From JARIHD01 sp035758825 (GTDB taxonomy: Bacteria; Patescibacteriota; Saccharimonadia; Saccharimonadales; UBA4665), in the NCBI GenBank assembly GCA_035758825.1, contig DASTWA010000006.1:1-44460 (forward strand): a stretch of DNA of 44,460 bases, read 5' to 3'. A program made the translations under genes and the position numbers. The notes beneath the pieces are model-generated. The model searched no databases. It saw nothing but the letters and a program-made list of their open reading frames with translations, and was not told the DNA's origin. Positions 32,586 through 38,366 of this stretch are shown here, piece by piece (position 1 is the stretch's first letter; every line of letters begins with the position of its first letter).

Positions 32586-33067
32586 ATGCCCCCTCTTCTG
32601 CTTGCTTGCGCGGGCGCTATATCAGCCATGTAATGGATCGACTGCTGCTGCCATTCCGGCTGATCGTCCTGCGAGGCGTCGCGCGGATAACGCAAGCTGA
32701 CAAAAACACTAAGCCGCTTGCCAGAGGGGCCTGTGCGCAGCGGCACGCTTGCCGTCACAATCTGACCATGTTTCAGGACTACTGCTTTCGGCTGAGCTAC
32801 TTCTTGCCGTACCGGCTCACCGCCTTCAATCCTTACTTCGTAGTAGTAAGTAGCCTGCCGATGTTCGAGGTTATGGATTTTAAACACCAGCGTCTGCGGG
32901 CTATCACTCCGTACCGATGACGGCAAAGTATCGGCGTGGTCAAAATATAATTCTGTAAACCGCTCTTGCCTCCTGTGCAGACCCCAATCATCCAGCAGCC
33001 GCCGAAAGCCCTCGCTGCTCCGCAGGCCAACATAGCCAAAGCCCGCAATGCCGAGAACTGCAAGCAT
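32582..33067 (-). CDS. DUF1616-like membrane-anchored protein, first gene of glycan operon
   Basis: A 161-residue protein from the first ATG. An N-terminal hydrophobic segment (LAVLGIAGFGYVGL) is followed by an extracytoplasmic beta domain beginning RFTELYFDHAD and containing VFKIHNLEHRQATYYYEVRIEGG. This resembles the C-terminal part of DUF1616 proteins (FTEFYIL...N.E....Y.v...), which occur in archaeal and CPR glycan clusters. The membrane helix is short from ATG 33067. An in-frame ATT at 33097, with AGGGG 8 nt upstream, would give a basic start (RAFVRQTG) and a full helix, so an ATT start is plausible. Its stop overlaps the GT2-GT4 start (ATGA). Function unknown. Confidence 0.65.
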   Translation of the reverse strand: MLAVLGIAGFGYVGLRSSEGFRRLLDDWGLHRRQERFTELYFDHADTLPSSVRSDSPQTLVFKIHNLEHRQATYYYEVRIEGGEPVRQEVAQPKAVVLKHGQIVTASVPLRTGPSGKRLSVFVSLRYPRDASQDDQPEWQQQSIHYMADIAPAQASRRGGI

Positions 33068-33198
33068 AAAACCAGTTTGTCGTACGAATGCGCGAATTTG
33101 GATATCCCCTTTTTACTATCGGCGCGGGCCGTCACAGTAATGTAATCAAAAGAAATTAATCCCCGATTAAATGCGGCACAATTGTTTCTGCCAAAGAA

Positions 33199-33217
33199 AC
33201 CAAACGTTTGGTACAGT
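33199..33217 (+). promoter_or_regulatory. Extended -10 promoter overlapped by a perfect palindrome
   Basis: ACCAAACGTTTGGT (33199-33212) is a perfect 14-bp palindrome. Its right end overlaps the extended -10 TGGTACAGT (33209-33217), which ends 6 nt before the ATG at 33224. A regulator bound to the palindrome would block the promoter of the secreted glycosidase gene. The mRNA would be leaderless. Confidence 0.6.
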
Positions 33218-33223
33218 AGCCAT

Positions 33224-34378
33224 ATGAAAAATATGTTGCTTGCAATCACCAGTACAATTGCGCTTTTAGTCGCGGTATTACCTTCGGCCCCTGCAGCTGC
33301 TGCGACACGGCGCGAGCTAGGAATAGCTACCAGCACCACCCTGCCCTGGATGAACGAAGCTATGCTCAACGAGCGCCTTAAAGAAGTGCGTGGGCTGGGG
33401 GCTATCTGGCTGCGCATAGACTTCAGTTGGGCGCTCATCCAGCCAAACAGCCCTACGGAATATGAGTGGGGGATGTACGACCGTATGGTCGAAACCGTAA
33501 CCAAACACCGCATGAAAATACTAGCGGTTATGGGATACCCGCCAAGTTGGGCCCGCGACAGCCGCTGCGTGGCGCTCACCGACGACGATGAGCAGGCCAA
33601 AACCTGCGCTCCGCGCAGCAGACATGAGTTCGGCCGGTTTGTCCGTGCGGTCGCCCAACGTTACCCACGGCAAACCATGCGAGGTTGGGAAATCTGGAAC
33701 GAACCAAATCTAAACGGCCACTGGAAATCCGTTCGGCCCGATGGGACGCTGGGCATAGACCCGGTAGCATATGCCCGGCTTGCAAATACGGCAGCGACCA
33801 ATATCCGTCCGCACAATCCTGACTGCGTCATACTGCCTGGCGGTCTGGCGCCTATGTTTGAGCCAAAACCATCCACAGGCATGATGCAAAGCGACTATCT
33901 GGACAAAATGCTGCCAAAGCTGCGAAAACACTTATTCACCGGCGTTGCAGTCCACCCCTACTCCTGGCCGCTATCCCCGGGAGAGCCGGTTCTCTACAAC
34001 GCCTTCTACACGGTAGACCACGGGCCAGTCAAATATAATTTGCGGCGCACCATGGAAAACGCCGGCTGGGGATCGAAAGAAATCTGGGGCACTGAGTACG
34101 GCGCCAGTACGCGGGGCCTGTATAGCGCCACCAACCCAAACAGAAACCACCGGCCCGACCATGTGTCAGAACCCCGCCAGGCAGAAATTGTCGGAGAAGG
34201 CATCGATCACTGGTATCAGAAAACCGACGCCGGAGTGCTCTTCCTTTACTCCGACAGCGACCAATGGCTTTCCTTCGGCCACCAAAACGAGAAAGGCTTT
34301 GGCTTGCGCCGTGCGAACGGTAGCAAAAAACCAGCCTACAACGTCGTGCAGCGCGAAGCCCGCCAACTGAACCAATAA
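33224..34378 (+). CDS. Secreted glycoside hydrolase, GH39/PslG-like
   Basis: A 384-residue protein with a signal peptide (MKNMLLAITSTIALLVAVLP, cleavage probably after AAA near residue 27) and a clan-A TIM-barrel hydrolase. WEIWNEPN holds the acid/base Glu160, and IWGTEYG holds the candidate nucleophile Glu291. The RIDFSWALIQP segment and overall size resemble GH39-type enzymes such as PslG, which trims exopolysaccharide in Pseudomonas. Its position, divergent from the glycan operon, suggests it acts on that operon's product; this is inference. I chose ATG 33224 because the signal peptide starts there and the -10 box sits 6 nt upstream. An in-frame start at 33182 would place promoter DNA inside the protein. 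Confidence 0.85.
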   Translation: MKNMLLAITSTIALLVAVLPSAPAAAATRRELGIATSTTLPWMNEAMLNERLKEVRGLGAIWLRIDFSWALIQPNSPTEYEWGMYDRMVETVTKHRMKILAVMGYPPSWARDSRCVALTDDDEQAKTCAPRSRHEFGRFVRAVAQRYPRQTMRGWEIWNEPNLNGHWKSVRPDGTLGIDPVAYARLANTAATNIRPHNPDCVILPGGLAPMFEPKPSTGMMQSDYLDKMLPKLRKHLFTGVAVHPYSWPLSPGEPVLYNAFYTVDHGPVKYNLRRTMENAGWGSKEIWGTEYGASTRGLYSATNPNRNHRPDHVSEPRQAEIVGEGIDHWYQKTDAGVLFLYSDSDQWLSFGHQNEKGFGLRRANGSKKPAYNVVQREARQLNQ

Positions 34379-34401
34379 AAAACCCGACCGAAAGGCCGAG
34401 T
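34377..34401 (-). terminator. Intrinsic terminator of the GT2 gene
   Basis: Read on the minus strand, ACTCGGCC (34401-34394), loop TTTC and GGTCGGGT (34389-34382) form an 8-bp stem with two G-U pairs, followed by a run of T (34382-34377). On the plus strand the G-U pairs become A-C mismatches, so it mainly serves the minus-strand gene ending at 34436. Confidence 0.75.
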
Positions 34402-34435
34402 TCTTTTAGGCTGGCGAATGTATCCGAGCTGGCTT

Positions 34436-35455
34436 TTATTTTGCCCAATCGTAGCCCAGAAAATCAATCCACTCCTTGGCGAATTGCGGCGAGATCTCCC
34501 TGGCCCGCTTAATTTCATTTTTGGCCAGATGGAGCTGATCGGCTTGACGCATGGTTTCGGCTGTCCTTACGTGGTAGCGCGCTAGGAGACGCTCCTTTTC
34601 TTGTGGCTTAACCTTACCGTTCGCCACAGCTACATTAAAAGCGGTCTCAAAACCATCGCGCCCAACCTTACACTGTCCGGTATAAAAGACCTCTATACCT
34701 CCCACACGGTCGCGCATGGCGGAATGCCCGGCTTTTTGCGGGATACGGTATAACGTCGGAATATCCGGTGTATAGACAAATTTCTTGCCCTCGCCAGCGT
34801 ATCGTAGCCATGCGTGGGCGTCTTCGCCAGTTATGACGTCGGCAAAGGGGTGTTTGATGGCAATACCGACCCTAACAGCTGTTGACGAAGTTAAATTGGC
34901 GTATCCGGTCATGGTGCCGATGTCTATCCAGGCGGTCTCACCTTGAGGAGGGTTATTTTGGTTGCATTCGAGTATTTCTTGGATCGGTCCGGAGAGCTTG
35001 CCCCAAGCCACCTTATTGTCGTTTTCGTCGATAACAATAAATGTCGAATACACCACGCCCACCGACGGATCGTGGTCCATGATACTGCGAATCACCTCGG
35101 CCCGACGTGGGTGGCAGATGTCGTCGGCATCCAAAAAGGCAATATATTCAGAGCCATGGTCACGGGCCCAATTAATGCCCGCGTTGCGCGTGCCGCCAGG
35201 GCCTTGGTTGGCGGGCAAATTAATGGCATGTATCCGACTATCTTTTGCCGACAGACGCTCCAACTCCGCTGCTGTTTTGGGGTATGGCGAACAGTCATTG
35301 ACCATGATCAGCTGCCAGTTAGGATCGGTCTGCGCCAACACCGAATCGACCGTCTTATCCAGCCATACGATTGACTGCTCTCCCTTGTCTAAAAAGACAG
35401 GCATAACAAAAGTTACAATTGTCGTACTCTCATTAACCATGAGGCTTACAGGCAT
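34436..35455 (-). CDS. Glycosyltransferase family 2
   Basis: A 339-residue GT-A enzyme. TFVMPVFLDKGE starts the fold, with MVNDCSPYP, NQGPGGTRNAGINWA, and YIAFLDADD (metal-binding DxD) near residue 110. GEDAHAWLRYA is the usual acidic loop with catalytic-base candidate Asp. The C-terminal ~80 residues are helical (KPQEKERLLARYHVRTAETMRQA) and may fold as a short repeat domain. It is soluble, with no membrane helix. It is separate from the main glycan operon, with its own terminator, and may decorate the same polymer or a protein. AGGGG lies 6 nt before ATG 35455. Sugar specificity unknown. Confidence 0.88.
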   Translation of the reverse strand: MPVSLMVNESTTIVTFVMPVFLDKGEQSIVWLDKTVDSVLAQTDPNWQLIMVNDCSPYPKTAAELERLSAKDSRIHAINLPANQGPGGTRNAGINWARDHGSEYIAFLDADDICHPRRAEVIRSIMDHDPSVGVVYSTFIVIDENDNKVAWGKLSGPIQEILECNQNNPPQGETAWIDIGTMTGYANLTSSTAVRVGIAIKHPFADVITGEDAHAWLRYAGEGKKFVYTPDIPTLYRIPQKAGHSAMRDRVGGIEVFYTGQCKVGRDGFETAFNVAVANGKVKPQEKERLLARYHVRTAETMRQADQLHLAKNEIKRAREISPQFAKEWIDFLGYDWAK

Positions 35456-35525
35456 AGTCTACCCCTAAAATTTCCTTCAATGTTTATATTTGATTAAGTG
35501 TACAGCATGCTAACCTTAAGCGGCA

Positions 35526-35534
35526 TGCTATAAT
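35526..35534 (+). promoter_or_regulatory. Extended -10 promoter (TGCTATAAT), leaderless
   Basis: A perfect extended -10 ends 7 nt before the ATG of the EamA-type transporter, so transcription should start at the start codon. There is no ribosome binding site. The same TGCTATAAT occurs before the minus-strand gene starting at 37592. Confidence 0.75.
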
Positions 35535-35541
35535 TGCCCAA

Positions 35542-36405
35542 ATGATCTGGCAAATGTTTTTAGTGGGCTATTTAGTGCTTGGCGTCGTCGCCTATTTGCT
35601 GCGCAGGCATCTGGCCGTCTCTTTAACCAAGCACAACCGCTTGGTGCATGGCTTTTTTTATTTGTGCGTGTCTTATCCCACCAGCCTGATAATTACTTAT
35701 TTTCTTGATAGCAATTTGAACATCGGCTGGCTAAACTTTATATTTATTGCCGTAGGAAGCCTCATTTTCCCCATACTTCTGATGCTGTCGTACAAATCCA
35801 GCAAAGACCTTGACGCCGGGCTGTACACCATTTTGTGCGATCTGGCACCGATTATTACCATTATTGCCGCAACTATACTGCTGCACGAAGGCTTAAACGG
35901 ACGTCAGCTCATTGGTGCGGCTATTGTAATCGGTTCGGCCGTGTTGGCAACACTGCCGCAAGTCCTAAACCGCACCATCCACAAAACAGCCGGCCTGAAG
36001 GTGGCACTGCTAAGTATTTTTGTCTTGGGCATAGCGGTAGTGTACGAACGCTGGATGCTCACCCGCATGGATCTTGGCGCCTACTTCTTTTGGGGATGGG
36101 GCGCCCAGACGTTCTGGATGGTGCTGCTGGCCTGGAAGGACCGCAAAAGCATCGGCATTCTGCGCCAAAAAAAGAATTTTTGGCCTGTGCTGCTGTTTGC
36201 CCTAGCCTTCGTGCTTAAAAGCGTATTCTTCATTATTGCGCTCAAAATGAGCGGCAATGTCTCGCTGGTGATTGCTTTCGCCAGTTTCGTATCTGTCTTG
36301 GTAGTAATTGCAGCCTATTATGTGCTAAAAGAACGTGACCATTTTTGGTACAAAGCCGCAGCAGGTTTGACCGGTGCGGCTGGGCTTATCATTCTAAATA
36401 TCTAA
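35542..36405 (+). CDS. EamA/DMT-superfamily transporter
   Basis: A 287-residue membrane protein with about ten helices arranged as two repeats, characteristic of the drug/metabolite transporter superfamily. The conserved end of each repeat is visible: IIAATILLHEGLNGRQLIGAAIVIGSA in the first half and VSVLVVIAAYYVLKERDH with AAAGLTGAAGLIIL in the second. LLHEGL and LKERDH are the glutamate-containing EamA signatures. These carriers export or import small metabolites; the substrate is unknown. The next gene starts 15 nt after its stop and has a strong ribosome binding site, so the two are probably cotranscribed from the leaderless promoter. Confidence 0.85.
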   Translation: MIWQMFLVGYLVLGVVAYLLRRHLAVSLTKHNRLVHGFFYLCVSYPTSLIITYFLDSNLNIGWLNFIFIAVGSLIFPILLMLSYKSSKDLDAGLYTILCDLAPIITIIAATILLHEGLNGRQLIGAAIVIGSAVLATLPQVLNRTIHKTAGLKVALLSIFVLGIAVVYERWMLTRMDLGAYFFWGWGAQTFWMVLLAWKDRKSIGILRQKKNFWPVLLFALAFVLKSVFFIIALKMSGNVSLVIAFASFVSVLVVIAAYYVLKERDHFWYKAAAGLTGAAGLIILNI

Positions 36406-36420
36406 TTGACGGAGGGGCGC

Positions 36421-37029
36421 ATGTTACCATCTGGTTTTATTGTTTTTGCAATTATTTTACGATTTATGGCAGGTGCGAGCTACTTCAAGGCGACCTGGCA
36501 GGGAAAAGCGCGTCCCAATCTTGTGAGCTGGTCGCTGTGGAGTCTTACGGCCCTTCTTGCATTTGGCATACAGCTCCTGCAGGGCGCCGGCACCAGCGCG
36601 CTTATTACGCTCGCAATCGGCGTAAGCCCGATCGCAGTCTGCATTGCTGCGCTACATCGGCATACCTACGCCAAAACATTTAGCCGACTGGACAAGTATT
36701 GCATGGTTCTCACGGTAGCCGGTCTTTTGCTATGGCTGGCAAGCAAAGATCCGCTTACGGTGTTATTGATGGGTATCGTGGCAGATCTTTTCAGCAATAT
36801 TCCAACGGTCAAAAAAGCGTACCAAGCGCCCCATACCGAGCATGCCACCGCCTATTGCTTGTCCGCGCTGAGCATGCTCGTTGCGCTGCTAACGATCCAG
36901 GACTGGCAGCTCACCAGCTGGTTGTTTACCGCGTACATTCTTTGCATTAATATCGTTATTTTCCTGGTAATCACCCTCGGCAACAAACTGACTCTTCCTG
37001 GGCTGCTACAGCAAAAACAGAACGCCTAA
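36421..37029 (+). CDS. Small polytopic membrane protein, PQ-loop/SWEET-like architecture
   Basis: A 202-residue protein with about seven membrane helices. RPNLVSWSLWSLTALLAFGIQ near residue 35 and ADLFSNIPTVKKAYQAP near 120 look like two PQ-loop-type elements (proline at the helix start, then W/S-rich or P-x-x-K segments). This suggests a small transporter with an internal repeat; the assignment is tentative. I chose ATG 36421 because GGAGGGG lies 3 nt upstream, while the earlier in-frame TTG at 36406 has none. It follows the EamA gene closely, and its TAA stop shares bases with the TAG of the convergent gene (37026-37029). Confidence 0.65.
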   Translation: MLPSGFIVFAIILRFMAGASYFKATWQGKARPNLVSWSLWSLTALLAFGIQLLQGAGTSALITLAIGVSPIAVCIAALHRHTYAKTFSRLDKYCMVLTVAGLLLWLASKDPLTVLLMGIVADLFSNIPTVKKAYQAPHTEHATAYCLSALSMLVALLTIQDWQLTSWLFTAYILCINIVIFLVITLGNKLTLPGLLQQKQNA

Positions 37030-37592
37030 GAAGTGCTGTCAGGGGCAAAAGCCTGCAGTATCATCTGGAGTGTGCGGCTTACTTTAGCCGTATTCTCCGG
37101 GCTTTGGTCCAGTTCGGCAGCAGTAAAGTCATATCGTTCGCCATGCATCTGCTTCGTCGCGTCATCACCAAAGTCATTACTGATTGTAATACGCGATAAT
37201 CTGGTTGCCTCATCCTGAAGCAAGATACGGACATCTTCCCGGCCAAAAGCTTTGCCTCTAGTAATGAGGTTGTGAGCCTGCTCACCGTTTACCACGAAAG
37301 TCAGCTGGATGTTATTAAAATACTCTTTCTGGTCGTCGCCAACTTTAGTTTCGATGGCCCACGTACGCAGTATCGTCTCTTGATTAGGCGGCGCCTGGAC
37401 GTCTACCACAAATTCAAATCTGGATCTTTCTGACGGCCTACTGACGAACCCTGCGCTAAAAGTAGCCGTTACACTATCCGGGTTCCGGGCCAAAACATCT
37501 GCCCAGGTTTCCATTTCGTCTGCGTGGGCCGCGCTCATGTTGATGATTTCGAGACCCGCTTGTTTTACTGTCGTGTTGAGTGTTTCAGTCAT
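37026..37592 (-). CDS. Hypothetical soluble beta-rich protein
   Basis: A 188-residue protein I do not recognise. There is no signal peptide or membrane segment. The middle is predicted beta-rich (SVTATFSAGFVS, SRFEFVVDVQAP, NIQLTFVVNG) and the C-terminus helical. I chose ATG 37592 because a perfect extended -10 (TGCTATAAT) ends 7 nt before it. ATG 37601 would lie inside the predicted promoter, and the longer frame to 37691 would read through it. The stop overlaps the end of the convergent membrane protein gene. Function unknown. Confidence 0.6.
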   Translation of the reverse strand: MTETLNTTVKQAGLEIINMSAAHADEMETWADVLARNPDSVTATFSAGFVSRPSERSRFEFVVDVQAPPNQETILRTWAIETKVGDDQKEYFNNIQLTFVVNGEQAHNLITRGKAFGREDVRILLQDEATRLSRITISNDFGDDATKQMHGERYDFTAAELDQSPENTAKVSRTLQMILQAFAPDSTS

Positions 37593-37599
37593 AGGAGCC

Positions 37600-37608
37600 A
37601 TTATAGCA
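37600..37608 (-). promoter_or_regulatory. Extended -10 promoter (TGCTATAAT), leaderless
   Basis: On the minus strand TGCTATAAT ends 7 nt before ATG 37592. It lies in the 34-nt gap after the hydrolase gene, so the downstream gene has its own promoter. Confidence 0.7.
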
Positions 37609-37626
37609 AAAGGCAAGAATAGCCAT

Positions 37627-38223
37627 TCAAGCAAGTTGCCGCAATAGCTCCGTGATGGCCGCTTCTTGATATGCGGGCTCCTTTTGTTCATTCCGGTAGC
37701 TATGATCTGCCTTGGGCAATTCTATTATCCGTGCTTCAACGCTATGTTTTGCCAATTCTTCCTCGACGGCTGCGGCGTTTCCAAAACGGTCGTGTTCACC
37801 TTGGATAACCAGGCGTATCTTGCCCGCCAAGGCGTCTGTCTTAACGCTTCCGATGACATAACCTAGGACGACAACGCTGACATCCTCATTGGGATGCCGT
37901 GCCAGCCAATAACTTGTAATGATACCGCCAAGTGATTTGGCGACAATGATGATCTTTTCGTAGTCTTCGCTTCGCAAAAACTCAATTACCGTTTGGAGTG
38001 TTGCCGTTTCTTCAGCAAGCTCTGGGCCGCTGGAGCTTTCTTCGCCGCGTTCACAATAAGGAAAGTTAAAGCCAAAGACACTATTACCGGTGCCGCTGAG
38101 AGCACTGATCACGCTGGATATGAACGGCGCCTCAACGCCCCCGGCTCCGCCGCCGTGTAACACTAGATATACGGTTTTACTATTCAGCTTATGGTAGTAC
38201 TTGTAGCTTAGCCCTTCAATCAC
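37627..38223 (-). CDS. Alpha/beta hydrolase, TEX30/KANL3-like
   Basis: A 198-residue alpha/beta hydrolase without a lid domain. The oxyanion motif is LVLHGGGAGG (residues 20-29), the nucleophile Ser97 lies in AKSLGG, the acid is probably Asp145 in QGEHDRFG, and the base is His174 in KADHSY. The nucleophile elbow lacks the first Gly of GxSxG (Ala instead), which is typical of the small TEX30/KANL3-like group. Substrate unknown; dienelactone- or ester-type compounds are possible. The start is GTG at 38223, with AAGGAG and TAAGG nearby. No signal peptide, so cytoplasmic. Confidence 0.8.
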   Translation of the reverse strand: MIEGLSYKYYHKLNSKTVYLVLHGGGAGGVEAPFISSVISALSGTGNSVFGFNFPYCERGEESSSGPELAEETATLQTVIEFLRSEDYEKIIIVAKSLGGIITSYWLARHPNEDVSVVVLGYVIGSVKTDALAGKIRLVIQGEHDRFGNAAAVEEELAKHSVEARIIELPKADHSYRNEQKEPAYQEAAITELLRQLA

Positions 38224-38366
38224 GCCTTACTTCTCCTTGGCAGTCATTGTACCAGCAGCGGCATTAATTGCCCTCTTTAACTGTAATAAATATTACACCC
38301 AATTCCTTTTGGACGGCCGGTGTGCCATTATATTAAAAACAAACCTTCTAACTCGGGGAGCAAAAA

